Shown: one piece after another, positions 37,184-49,689 of the stretch
Numbering within the stretch: the stretch's first letter is position 1
Layout of the letters: the number at the start of each line of letters is the position of its first letter
Assembly (NCBI GenBank): GCA_903813345.2
Contig: CAIIXF020000012.1
Location: 20,157,520-20,221,519, forward strand
DNA: 64,000 bases
Source: Owenia fusiformis
Lineage: Eukaryota; Annelida; Polychaeta; Sabellida; Oweniidae
Direction: 5' to 3'
Notes under the pieces: generated by a model
What the model was told of the DNA's origin: nothing
The model's database searches: none
What the model saw: only the letters and a program-made list of their open reading frames with translations
Position numbers and translations under genes: made by a program

Positions 37184-40100
37184 GATGAAGAACATGTTTT
37201 CCAATATACACTTCCCTGCGTAAGTTTGGCAACTGAAATACTCCATTGCATGTCATTGGAGCATTATGTTTGGGATCTCAATGATGAGGAACATGTTTTC
37301 CAATATACACTCCCCTGCGTAAGTTTGGCAACTGGAAGACTCCATTGCATGTCATTGGAGCATTATGTTTGGGATCTCAATGATGAGGAACATGTTTTCC
37401 AATATACACTCCCCTGCGTAAGTTTGGCAACTGAAAGACTCCATAGCATGTCATTAGAGCATTATGTTTGGGATCTCAATGATGAGGAACATGTTTTCCA
37501 ATATACACTCCCCTGTGTAAGTTTGGCAACTGAAAGACTCCATTGCATGTCATTGGAGCATTATGTTTGGGATCTCTATGATGAGGAACATGTTTTCCAA
37601 TATATACTCCCCTGCGTAAGTTTGGCAACTGAAAGACTCTATAGCATGTCATTGGAGCATTATGTTTGAGATCTCAATGATGAGGAACATGTTTTCCAAT
37701 ATACACTCCCCTGCGTAAGTTTGGCAACTGAAAGACTCCATTGCATGTCATTAGAGCATTATGTTTGGGATCTCAATGATGAGGAACATGTTTTCCAATA
37801 TACACCCCCCTGCGTAAGTTTGGCAACTGAAAGACTCTATAGCATGTCATTGGAGCATTATGTTTGGGATATCAATGATGAGGAACATGTTTTCGAATAT
37901 ACACTCCCCTGCGTAAGTCTGGCAACTGGAAGACTCCATTGCATGTCATTGGAGCATTATGTTTGGGATCTCAATGATGAGGAACATGTTTTCCAATATA
38001 CACTCCCCTGCGTAAGTTTGGCAACTGAAAGACTCCATAGCATGTCATTAGAGCATTATGTTTGGGATCTCAATGATGAGGAACATGTTTTTCAATATAC
38101 ACTCCCCTGCGTAAGTTTGGCAACTGAAAGACTCCATTGCATGTCATTAGAGCATTATGTTTGGGATATCAATGATGAGGAACATGTTTTTCAATATACA
38201 CTCCCCTGCGTAAGTTTGGCAACTGAAAGACTCTATAGCAGGTCATTGGAGCATTATGTTTGGGATATCAATAATGAGGAACATGTTTTTCAATATACAC
38301 TCCCCTGCGTAAGTTTGGCAACTGAAAGACTCTATAGCATGTCATTGGAGCATTATGTTTGGGATCTCAATGATGAGGAACATTTTTTCCAATATACACT
38401 CCCCTGCGTAAGTTTGGCAACTGAAAGACTCCATTGCATGTCATTGGAGCATTATGTTTGGGATCTCAATGATGAGGAACATGTTTTTCAATATACACTC
38501 CCCTGCGTAAGTCTGGCAACTGAAAGACTCCATAGCATGTCATTGGAGCATTATGTTTGGGATCTCAATGATGAGGAACATGTTTTTCAATATACACTCC
38601 CCTGCGTAAGTTTGGCAACTGAAAGACTCCATTGCATGTCATTGGAGCATTATGTTTGGGATCTCAATGATGAGGAACATGTTTTCCAATATACACTCCC
38701 CTGCGTAAGTCTGGCAACTGAAAGACTCTATAGCATGTCATTGGAGCATTATGTTTGGGATATCAATGATGAGGAACATGTTTTCCAATATACACTCCCC
38801 TGCGTAAGTCTGGCAACTGAAAGACTCCATAGCATGTCATTGGAGCATTATGTTTGGGATCTCAATGATGAGGAACATGTTTTCCAATATACACTCCCCT
38901 GCGTAAGTCTGGCAACTGAAATACTCCATAGCATGTCATTGGAGCATTATGTTTGGGATCTCAATGATGAGGAACATGTTTTCCAATATACACTCCCCTG
39001 CGTAAGTTTGGCAACTGAAAGACTCCATAGCATGTCATTAGAGCATTATGTTTGGGATCTCAATGATGAGGAACATGTTTTCCAATATACACTCCCCTGC
39101 GTAAGTTTGGCAACTGAAAGACTCTATAGCATGTCATTGGAGCATTATGTTTGGGATATCAATGATGAGGAACATGTTTTCAAATATACACTCCCCTGCG
39201 TAAGTCTGGCAACTGGAAGACTCCATTGCATGTCATTGGAGCATTATGTTTGGGATCTCAATGATGAGGAACATGTTTTCCAATATACACTCCCCTGCGT
39301 AAGTTTGGCAACTGAAAGACTCCATAGCATGTCATTAGAGCATTATGTTTGGGATCTCAATGATGAGGAACATGTTTTTCAATATACACTCCCCTGCGTA
39401 AGTTTGGCAACTGAAAGACTCCATTGCATGTCATTGGAGCATTATGTTTGGGATATCAATGATGAGGAACATGTTTTCCAATATACACTCCCCTGCGTAA
39501 GTCTGGCAACTGGAAGACTCCATAGCAAGTCATTGGAGCATTATGTTTGGGATCTCAATGATGAGGAACATGTTTTTCAATATACACTCCCCTGCGTAAG
39601 TCTGGCAACTGAAATACTCCATAGCATGTCATTGGAGCATTATGTTTGGGATCTCAATGATGAGGAACATGTTTTTCAATATACACTCCCCTGCGTAAGT
39701 TTGGCAACTGAAAGACTCTATAGCATGTCATTGGAGCATTATGTTTGGGATCTCAATGATGAGGAACATGTTTTTCAATATACACTCCCCTGCGTAAGTT
39801 TGGCAACTGAAAGACTCTATAGCATGTCATTGGAGCATTATGTTTGGGATCTCAATGATGAGGAACATGTTTTCCAATATACACTCCCCTGCGTAAGTCT
39901 GGCAACTGAAAGACTCCATAGCATGTCATTGGAGCATTATGTTTGGGATCTCAATGATGAGGAACATGTTTTCCAATATACACTCCCCTGCGTAAGTCTG
40001 GCAACTGAAAGACTCCATAGCATGTCATTGGAGCATTATGTTTGGGATATCAATGATGAGGAACATGTTTTCCAATATACACTCCCCTGCGTAAGTCTGG

Positions 40101-43100
40101 CAACTGAAAGACTCCATAGCATGTCATTGGAGCATTATGTTTGGGATCTCAATGATGAGGAACATGTTTTCCAATATACACTCCCCTGCGTAAGTTTGGC
40201 AACTGAAAGACTCTATAGCATATCATTAGAGCATTATGTTTGGGATATCAATGATGAAGAACATGTTTTCCAATATACACTCCCCTGCGTAAGTTTGGCA
40301 ACTGAAAGACTCTATAGCATATCATTAGAGCATTATGTTTGGGATATCAATGATGAAGAACATGTTTTCCAATATACACTCCCCTGCGTAAGTTTGGCAA
40401 CTGAAAGACTCTATAGCATATCATTGGAGCATTATGTTTGGGATATCAATGATGAAGAACATGTTTTCCAATATACACTCCCCTGCGTAAACTTGGCAAC
40501 TGAAAGACTCTATAGCATGTCATTGGAGCATTATGTTTGGGATATCAATGATGAGGAACATGTTTTCCAATATACACTCCCCTGCGTAAGTTTGGCAACT
40601 GAAAGACTCCATAGCATGTCATTGGAGCATTATGTTTGGGATATCAATGATGAGGAACATGTTTTCCAATATACACTCCCCTGTGTAAGTTTGGCAACTG
40701 AAAGACTCTATAGCATGTCATTAGAGCATTATGTTTGGGATCTCAATGATGAGGAACATGTTTTCCAATATACACTCCCCTGCGTAAGTTTGGCAACTGA
40801 AAGACTCCATAGCATGTCATTGGAGCATTATGTTTGGGATATCAATGATGAGGAACATGTTTTCCAATATACACTCCCCTGCGTAAGTTTGGCAACTGAA
40901 AGACTCTATAGCATGTCATTGGAGCATTATGTTTGGGATATCAATGATGAGGAACATGTTTTCCAATATACACTCCCTTGCGTAAGTTTGGCAACTGAAA
41001 GACTCCATTGCATGTCATTGGAGCATTTTGTTTGGGATCTCAATGATGAGGAACATGTTTTCCAATATACACTCCCCTGCGTAAGTTTGGCAACTGAAAG
41101 ACTCCATAGCATATCATTGGAGCATTATGTTTGGGATATCAATGATGAGGAACATGTTTTCAAATATACACTCCCCTGCGTAAGTCTGGCAACTGGAAGA
41201 CTCCATTGCATGTCATTGGAGCATTATGTTTGGGATCTCAATGATGAGGAACATGTTTTCCAATATACACTCCCCTGCGTAAGTTTGGCAACTGAAAGAC
41301 TCCATAGCATGTCATTAGAGCATTATGTTTGGGATCTCAATGATGAGGAACATGTTTTTCAATATACACTCCCCTGCGTAAGTTTGGCAACTGAAAGACT
41401 CCATTGCATGTCATTGGAGCATTATGTTTGGGATATCAATGATGAGGAACATGTTTTCCAATATACACTCCCCTGCGTAAGTCTGGCAACTGGAAGACTC
41501 CATAGCAAGTCATTGGAGCATTATGTTTGGGATCTCAATGATGAGGAACATGTTTTTCAATATACACTCCCCTGCGTAAGTCTGGCAACTGAAATACTCC
41601 ATAGCATGTCATTGGAGCATTATGTTTGGGATCTCAATGATGAGGAACATGTTTTTCAATATACACTCCCCTGCGTAAGTTTGGCAACTGAAAGACTCTA
41701 TAGCATGTCATTGGAGCATTATGTTTGGGATCTCAATGATGAGGAACATGTTTTTCAATATACACTCCCCTGCGTAAGTTTGGCAACTGAAAGACTCTAT
41801 AGCATGTCATTGGAGCATTATGTTTGGGATCTCAATGATGAGGAACATGTTTTCCAATATACACTCCCCTGCGTAAGTCTGGCAACTGAAAGACTCCATA
41901 GCATGTCATTGGAGCATTATGTTTGGGATCTCAATGATGAGGAACATGTTTTCCAATATACACTCCCCTGCGTAAGTCTGGCAACTGAAAGACTCCATAG
42001 CATGTCATTGGAGCATTATGTTTGGGATATCAATGATGAGGAACATGTTTTCCAATATACACTCCCCTGCGTAAGTCTGGCAACTGAAAGACTCCATAGC
42101 ATGTCATTGGAGCATTATGTTTGGGATCTCAATGATGAGGAACATGTTTTCCAATATACACTCCCCTGCGTAAGTTTGGCAACTGAAAGACTCTATAGCA
42201 TATCATTAGAGCATTATGTTTGGGATATCAATGATGAAGAACATGTTTTCCAATATACACTCCCCTGCGTAAGTTTGGCAACTGAAAGACTCTATAGCAT
42301 ATCATTAGAGCATTATGTTTGGGATATCAATGATGAAGAACATGTTTTCCAATATACACTCCCCTGCGTAAGTTTGGCAACTGAAAGACTCTATAGCATA
42401 TCATTGGAGCATTATGTTTGGGATATCAATGATGAAGAACATGTTTTCCAATATACACTCCCCTGCGTAAACTTGGCAACTGAAAGACTCTATAGCATGT
42501 CATTGGAGCATTATGTTTGGGATATCAATGATGAGGAACATGTTTTCCAATATACACTCCCCTGCGTAAGTTTGGCAACTGAAAGACTCCATAGCATGTC
42601 ATTGGAGCATTATGTTTGGGATATCAATGATGAGGAACATGTTTTCCAATATACACTCCCCTGTGTAAGTTTGGCAACTGAAAGACTCTATAGCATGTCA
42701 TTAGAGCATTATGTTTGGGATCTCAATGATGAGGAACATGTTTTCCAATATACACTCCCCTGCGTAAGTTTGGCAACTGAAAGACTCCATAGCATGTCAT
42801 TGGAGCATTATGTTTGGGATATCAATGATGAGGAACATGTTTTCCAATATACACTCCCCTGCGTAAGTTTGGCAACTGAAAGACTCTATAGCATGTCATT
42901 GGAGCATTATGTTTGGGATATCAATGATGAGGAACATGTTTTCCAATATACACTCCCTTGCGTAAGTTTGGCAACTGAAAGACTCCATTGCATGTCATTG
43001 GAGCATTATGTTTGGGATCTCAATGATGAGGAACATGTTTTCCAATATACACTCCCCTGCGTAAGTTTGGCAACTGAAAGACTCCATAGCATATCATTGG

Positions 43101-43142
43101 AGCATTATGTTTGGGATATCAATGATGAGGAACATGTTTTCC
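37184..43142 (+). repeat. 99-bp minisatellite, about 60 copies, open reading frame throughout
   Basis: The unit is exactly 99 bp (unit marks at 37250, 37349, 37448...). One strand translates to a 33-residue repeat including MSLEHYVWD, NDEEHVFQYTLPCVSLATER and LHS. Because 99 is a multiple of three, the frame stays open for nearly 6 kb; the only stop is a TGA at 37667-37669, where TGG of one unit is mutated. The frame has no upstream start or signal, begins inside the repeat, and runs out into unrelated DNA at 43143-43288. It starts about 215 bp after kinesin exon 2. I treat it as a satellite in an intron, not a gene, because nothing outside the repeat supports translation. Every unit carries GCGTAAGT, a donor-like motif. 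Confidence 0.93.
39181..43140. repeat. 1,980-bp higher-order duplication (20 units) within the minisatellite
   Basis: 39181-41160 and 41161-43140 line up base for base at an offset of 1,980 bp (20 x 99). Reading the lines side by side I find one difference: 41028 is t and 43008 is a (Phe versus Tyr codon). Upstream of 39134 the match breaks down (39124 and 39133 differ from 41104 and 41113). Confidence 0.9.
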
Positions 43143-43183
43143 ATGTCATTGCATGCATAGCATGTCATTGGAGTCATTCGACC

Positions 43184-43950
43184 TTATTATCCCAACGAAC
43201 AAAGTTCTGTAGGGATATAGTGAAGCCCTCCGTCCGTCTGTCTGTCTGTCAGTCCGTCAGTCAGTCCGTCCGTCTGTCCGGAAGATAACTCGAATACTAG
43301 TTGACAGATTTTCTTCATATTTGGTAGAAAGATGTATATTGGTGAATTGAATTTTTTTCAAGATGGCCGCCAGTTTAAAAATGGCTGGAATTTTTCGCAA
43401 AAATCTCATATTTTTCATTTTAAACCAAAATAATAAATATTTTTATTTGAAATTTTGGTAGTATATTAACTACATCTATCTTTTTCACATATATCCCGGG
43501 TTTTTCACCCTGACCCCCAGGGGACGTAAATGGGGGATTGGAAAAAACTGGAATTTGCGTTAATTTTGAGATGTTTTTGAAGTATAGCTTTATTATACTC
43601 AAATGAAAGGCAATTTAGAGTAGATTGCAAATATTGTAGCGTTTTTCTGATTCGGGCCTCAAAAAATTCAAAATGGCCGCCTAATGCTGGATTTCGCAAT
43701 TATTTTCTGATGTCTTAAAAGTATGGCTATATTATACTCAAATTGAAGGAATTTCAGAGTAGATCACAATTATGGCATTGTTTTTTTGATTTGCGCCTCT
43801 GAAAATTCAAAATGGCTGACTAGAGCAGAAATTTCACCATTACTGATACTACAATGATTTAAAATATTTATTGAAGGTAAGAGAAGATGGTAAATATTAC
43901 ATTGTGACTGTACAGATTGATGATTTATATAGTGTTCGTTGGGATTTGCT
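43184..43950. mobile_element. Element with atcccaacgaaca ends abutting the minisatellite
   Basis: The left end reads ttatcccaacgaacaaag and the right end (about 43937-43955) is the complement of atcccaacgaacac. After the left end comes a run of ccgtccgtctgtctgtc, then repeated text such as aaaatggccgcc / aaaatggctgac near 43370, 43670 and 43810. No transposase frame is seen. It starts about 40 bp after the last 99-bp unit. Confidence 0.6.
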
Positions 43951-43954
43951 GCTC

Positions 43955-45250
43955 CGTGGAGTTGCCATTTTCTAGTTTATGCTTGAGATGTCAATGTTGT
44001 TCCTCAATATTACAATAGTTCATGAATAACAAGTATGAATTTGCTAAAATAGCATGAACATGAACAGGCTAAACACATGGTCAAAAAGAAGACTTCCATT
44101 TGCCATATTTTGTGAGGGAAGTGTAACCATTCAGTGATCAACTTTGATTTAATGCCTAAACTCATCCACTTGGCAGATTCAAACTATCAGAACTTCTCAA
44201 ATGTTCCTCACAAGATATAATTCCTGCAACATTGAAATGAGACTTTTGTAAACATTCAACATTTGCATTTCCAACTGGCAGATGAGTTTAAGAATCACTG
44301 GAAGATGTTGATTGTGACATAAGATTGATGTGATTTGGTAAAACCATTATATTTTGCATGTTCTTTTCATATTTGTGAATGCCAAGGGAAGTTCAATTGA
44401 AATATCTGGATGTACACATGTAATGAATTACAAGCATGCTATTCAAGCCATTGTACAAAGAGAAAGCTCCTATTACTCTAGAAACTAATAGCAATTACCA
44501 CTCTCTGAAGAGTCCAAATGAATATACAGTTTTGGTGCTGATATTGAGAATATCATTACGTATCTCTCATTGCATTTCTGAGGAGTTTGAATATAAGGTG
44601 AATAATATCAACTTATGATGATCTAAAATTCTGTTTATTTCTGATCAGTATTAATTTAATTTAATAAAGCATGATCAGATTCAAAGAGTGTGGAAAAAGC
44701 TCTCTGTTAAACATGTGGAATCCAACTCTTGAAAAGGGTATCTAAACATATGGCTCTGCAGCTTTGCTAAATTCATCCCATGTTATTCAAGACTTATGTA
44801 AATATCTGCTATACCCCCCCCCCCTCAACAAGTTGCTCCCTCACATGTCTGACCCTCCTTGCTATTTATCTAACCCTTGTTTTAACTTGCCAATGATAAT
44901 TATTTTTCACTCTTGACAATGACAAAAAGTAGTTGTTTTTATGTTAGTTTTGCAATATTTCGATTTTTCAGTTGCGAATAAAGCTTGTAATTGTGGCAGT
45001 CATGGATTATCATGAATCCTGCCTACAGTTTACATTTAGCATTCAGGGGGCAACAGTTTGAAAATTCTACTACTGATCCCTTTAAAATTTTTGGCACAAT
45101 TTTCTAAATATTCATAATTGGCCAATTTTATAATGAATTCTAATAAATTAATTTCGTAACAATAGTTTTCTTTCTTAATCTACTTGCTTGTAAAAGATCC
45201 AATGCAAAAAGCTGCATAATGTTTCAGCTGATGAAAGGATCACAGATTCA
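43955..45250 (+). other. Kinesin intron 2 spacer
   Basis: AT-rich; no exon, RNA gene or element recognised except a short C run at 44815-44825. Confidence 0.5.
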
Positions 45251-45447
45251 CAGGCCAGTAGCCAGGATTTGCCAAGGGGGGTTCACTTTTTGGAAAATTC
45301 CAGGGGGGGTTCTTTTTTGCCAATTTTGGTCCAAAAATGGCCAAAATCACTTAAAAAGTGCTCGGGATGGTGAAAAACTGCATGATTTTGAAAGAATATT
45401 TGGCCAGGGGGGGGGGAACCCATCAAACCCCCCTGGCTACGGGCCTG
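45251..45447. mobile_element. 197-bp G-rich MITE, second copy
   Basis: Same family as 28977-29184: starts caggccagtagccagg, ends cctggctacgggcctg, and shares the interior ctgcatgattttgaaagaat. Flanks gattca / gaatca are similar but not identical, so a target duplication is uncertain. Confidence 0.85.
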
Positions 45448-45730
45448 GAATCATCTATAACTTTGCTGTCTAAAGAGGGAACAAATTACTTCCTAAAAAT
45501 TGAATAAAAATGTTGATGTCAGAGTTTAATTCAATATAAACATTTCAGGTCAACATTCAAAGTGACCTTTCTCTGCTAGCTTTAGTTTTTCTGTTTTCAT
45601 ACTTGCCTTTCAAGTTTACACGCTAGAGTTATCATGTGTTGAGGTAAATAATGTGAGTAAAATGGGGGGGGAGGGGGTGGCTGAGATGGACATGAAAATC
45701 CTTTTGTTGGATTTTTTCAAAGATTGAGTC

Positions 45731-45740
45731 CCATTTTTCC
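45731..45740. repeat. Candidate target-site duplication, left copy
   Basis: ccatttttcc here is repeated exactly at 51202-51211, on the other side of the 5.46-kb foldback element. Confidence 0.65.
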
Positions 45741-46093
45741 ATAAAGGTGCAGGAATGGCTATATCGTTGTATAGCGATATATATCGTCTCTCAGACGATA
45801 TATTCGTGAAACTATCTCTTCCCATCCTCAAATCGAAATATATCCGATATATATCTCTGGGGTAGGATATATATCGAATATATCGTGTATATCGTGTATA
45901 TCGTCATCCATAAATATAAGAACTTTTTAACAAACCTCTGTATTGAAGATATATATCTGATATATATCTTGAAGACAGGATATATATCGATTATAGCGTA
46001 TTTATCCCATGGTTGCAAGGATATAGATCGAATATCACATGTAGATATATTTGATATGTGGATCAAGATATCATATTTTAGCAAAAAATTCAC

Positions 46094-46204
46094 AAACCAT
46101 CGAATATCACTTTTAAACTATCGAATATCACGTCTTAAAAAGTGATATTCGATGGTTTGAAAAGTGATATTCGATAGTTTTAAAAGTGATATTCGATGGT
46201 TTCA
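46094..46204. repeat. Palindromic gatattcgatggttt cluster
   Basis: aaaccatcgaatatcac (46094) is complemented by gtgatattcgatggttt (46142-46158), and the latter is then repeated twice more in tandem to about 46204. It can form a hairpin inside the foldback element. Confidence 0.75.
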
Positions 46205-46354
46205 ATTTTTTTCAAAAAAAAATCTTTTTACATTCTTTTTTTAAAAAATTCAAAATTTCAACACAATTTTTTCAATTATTTTTTCAAATTTTTTCTCAAA
46301 TTTTATTTTTCAACTTTTTTCGCTGATGATGATTTCCCATGGGATAAACGGACA

Positions 46355-46482
46355 ATCCTATGGTTTTTCAAAAATATCAATTATATCCACTCATGGATAC
46401 AAATATCTTCACTCATTCGCTGCGCTCACTCATTCAATATCCACTCATGGATATAAATGATATTTTTTCAAAACCATAGGAT
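46355..46482. repeat. Hairpin with a cgctgcgctca loop
   Basis: The arm from atcctatggtttttca pairs imperfectly with the arm ending aaaccataggat. The loop is cactcattcgctgcgctcac. It has the same design as the hairpin at 46779-46912. Confidence 0.7.
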
Positions 46483-46778
46483 ATTCCTATATTATTCCAT
46501 AGTTAGCATGATATTCATCGGATAACATGTGAAAATAAAAACGGTATTTTTGTAATCAGTGGTAAAATATGATATTTTTGACAAATTTTCAATTAACCAT
46601 AACATACGGTTTTTTAGCCATGACATACGACGTCGTATGCGATGGTTTATGGATTTTTGCTACTTCAGACTCAAAACGAGGCTAAGTGTCAACATCGCCG
46701 GATCGTTTGGAAATTGGAATTAAATAACTTAATTTCCGACGATTCTGATGATGACTTTAACGATGGAATAAAAAGAAC

Positions 46779-46912
46779 ATCCTATGATTTACTCGTGATA
46801 TGATTTTAATCCACTCATGGATATTGATATCTGCACTCTCTCGCTACGCTCGCTCGTGCAGATATCATATCCATTCGTGGATAAAAATCATATCACTCAT
46901 AAATCATAGGAT
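46779..46912. repeat. Hairpin with ~57-bp arms and a cgctacgctcg loop
   Basis: The left arm 46779-46836 (atcctatgattta... to tatctgcac) pairs with 46856-46912 (gtgcagata... to aaatcataggat). The loop is tctctcgctacgctcgctc. Confidence 0.8.
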
Positions 46913-47814
46913 ATCCTCTATATATCGTGTGTGTATCGCTCTATATCTAGGAAAGAGGATAAATATCGTGTACATCGTTATCATGTGTATATCGCTCTAT
47001 ATCTTGGAAAGAGGATATATATCGAATATATCGTGTATATCGTCATCCATAAATATAAGAACTTTTTTAACAAACCTCTGTATTGAAGATATATATCCGA
47101 TATATATCTTGAAGACAGGATATATATATATTTTAGCGTATATATCGCGTGTGTATCGCTCTATATCTAGGAAAGAGGATATATATCGAATATATCGTGT
47201 ATATCGTGCTTGAAAAATCGGGTATTCGATATATATCCTGTCTCCAAGATATATATCGGATATATATTCCCAGTTTACAATTTTGTTAAATCAGTTCTTA
47301 TATTTTTTAAACATGATATACATGATATATTCGATATATATCCTCTTTCCAAGATATAGAGCGATATATACACGATATATATGATATATTAGATATATAT
47401 CCTCTTTTCAAGATATTCAGGATTAGAGGGATGATATCAGGGATGATATTGATATCGTCCCGGGAATATTAAAATTTTTTACATGTTTTCCAAAAAAATC
47501 ATTTTCAAAATTTTTCAGTTTTTCACAAATTTTCATATTTTCAAAATTTTCATTTTTTCCAAATTTTTCATTTTTTCCAAAAAATCTTGTATATCTTCGT
47601 TAAGTATCTTGATATCAAGACAAATATCAAGTAGGTATCTTTTTTTCACTAATCAAATTTATTTCCAAAAATTTATTTTTTTCCAAAAATGAGTTTTTTA
47701 AATATTTTTTTATTTTTTGATTAGAATTATCTTCACATTTTAATTTCTTTAAGTATTATGTTTTTCTTGCCCTTATACTTAATCTTTCAATGTACTTGGG
47801 AGTAGGATATACAC

Positions 47815-48590
47815 TCTCCTCCATAAGTTTTGCAACCATAACCCCCTCATTGAACTACATATTAAAGCTTCTTTTTGTTTGAATTTTTATTAACATGATC
47901 TGTGAGGAAAATACATATTGTATTGATGGAAATGTAACTTGACTTCATTTCCAATGCCTCCAAGGTTTCCCAATTTTTTACTCAATCACAATAGGTCGAA
48001 AATTGATGATAAACTTTATGAATTTGTGAAAATCGTCATTCCCGTGTAAACCAATGGAAAATGGTGGGTTCGGGGCAAATCTGATTTCATGGTATCTAAT
48101 CAGTAAAAGACCCACCTAAAATATTTTTATAATTATGGAAAAAATTGAATTGTCTACTTTTTGTACTCTTAAGTGTTCAGTTTACTTTATTAGTTTACTT
48201 TTAACTGAGGAAACATATCAAATTTGTATTAAACAAAGTAAGCAAATACAATTTTGGCCACCTAACTTGTATTTTTTGCAAGAACTCAGATGGATAAATA
48301 TTCCCTCATATGACTTGCGGCAAACCTACCATTTCCCATTGCTTTACATGGGAATGTCGATTTTCCAAAATTCATCAGATTTATCATCAATTTTCAACCT
48401 ATTGCAATTGAGGAAAAGAATTGGGAACATTTGGAGGCATTGTAAATGAATTAAATTACATTCCCATCAATATAATAAGTATTTTCCTCGCAGGTAATGG
48501 AAATAGAAATTCAAACATAAAGAGGCTTTAACACGTAGTTCAATGAGGGAGCTAAGATTGCCAAACTTATGGAGGGAGTGTATGTAACGT
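47815..48590. mobile_element. Nested foldback element inside the 5.46-kb element
   Basis: The left end reads atacactctcctccataag and the right end is the complement of tacactccctccataagttt. The arms stay alignable for about 260-280 bp each (for example ccctcattgaactac, gatgggaatgtaa and aatgcctcca on both sides). It has no coding capacity. Its end motif resembles the 99-bp satellite unit. Confidence 0.75.
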
Positions 48591-49680
48591 AAATATTTCT
48601 AAGATTCAATTCTTTTTCTCTCATTCAACAGAAGATTTTGGGTAGATGTTGCTCTTCACCATGGTATAAAGTCATTATTCACCTGTAGGGATGATATGGG
48701 TAATATCCCTCGGATGATATCGATATTTCCCTCGGTCACTACGTTCTCTCGGGATATTGATATCATTCTTGTGATATTCCCCATATCAAATCCCTCCTGG
48801 TAAATAACTACTTTATATCTTGGAAAGAGGATAGATATCGAATATATCGTATATTGTCATAGATATGGGGGGGGGGGGGGTTCGGGCAAATCTGATTTCA
48901 GGGTATCTAACCATTAAAAGACTCCCCTAAAATATTTTTATAATTATAGAAAATTGAACTGTCTAAGTGTTCAGTTTACTTTATGAATACTTAAGTAACA
49001 GAAAAATAAATTTGACTTTGAGGACCTATAACGTTTTAAAACTGAGGAAACATATCAAATTTTTATTCAACAAAGTAAGCAAATATAATTTTGGCCACCT
49101 AACTTGTATTTTTTGCAAGAACTCAGATGTATAAATATTCCGTCATATGACTTGCGGCAAACCTACCATTTCCCATTGGTTTACATAGGAATGTCGATTT
49201 TCCAAAATTCATCAGATTTATCATCAATTTTAAACCTATTGCATTGGGAATGAATTAAATTACATTCCCATCAATATAATAAGTATTTTCCTCGCAGGTA
49301 ATGGAAATAGAAATCCAAACATAAAGAGGCTTTAACACGTAGTTCAATGAGGGAGCTAAGATTGCCAAACTTATAGAGGGGAGTGTATGTAACGTAAATA
49401 TTTCTAAGATTCAATCCTTTTTTCTCTCATCCAACAGAAGATTTGGGGTAGATGTTGCTCTTGACCATGGTATAAGGTCGTTATTCACCTGTCGGGATGA
49501 TATGGGTAATATCCCTCGGATGATATCGATATTTCCCTCGGTCACTACGTTCCCTCGGGATATTGATATCATCCTTGTGATATTCCCCATATCAAATCCC
49601 TCCTGGTAAATAACTACTTTATATCTTGGAAAGAGGATAGATATCGAATATATCGTGTATATCGTCAGATATCAAATGTC
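48065..49680. repeat. Tandem duplication of about 815 bp
   Basis: The block from ggcaaatctgatttca at about 48075 through the hairpin ggatgatatcgatatttccc to tagatatcgaatatatcgt recurs from about 48889 to 49660 with small indels. The second copy therefore carries only the right part of the nested foldback. Confidence 0.8.
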
Positions 49681-49689
49681 AGAACTAAT

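Noticed and set aside
37721-43288. 1855-codon open frame as a giant repetitive protein gene
   Set aside because: It begins within the satellite at a TTG codon, depends entirely on the 99-bp period, has no unique N-terminus, and its last residues are from an adjoining transposon with simple repeats. Reported as a repeat instead.
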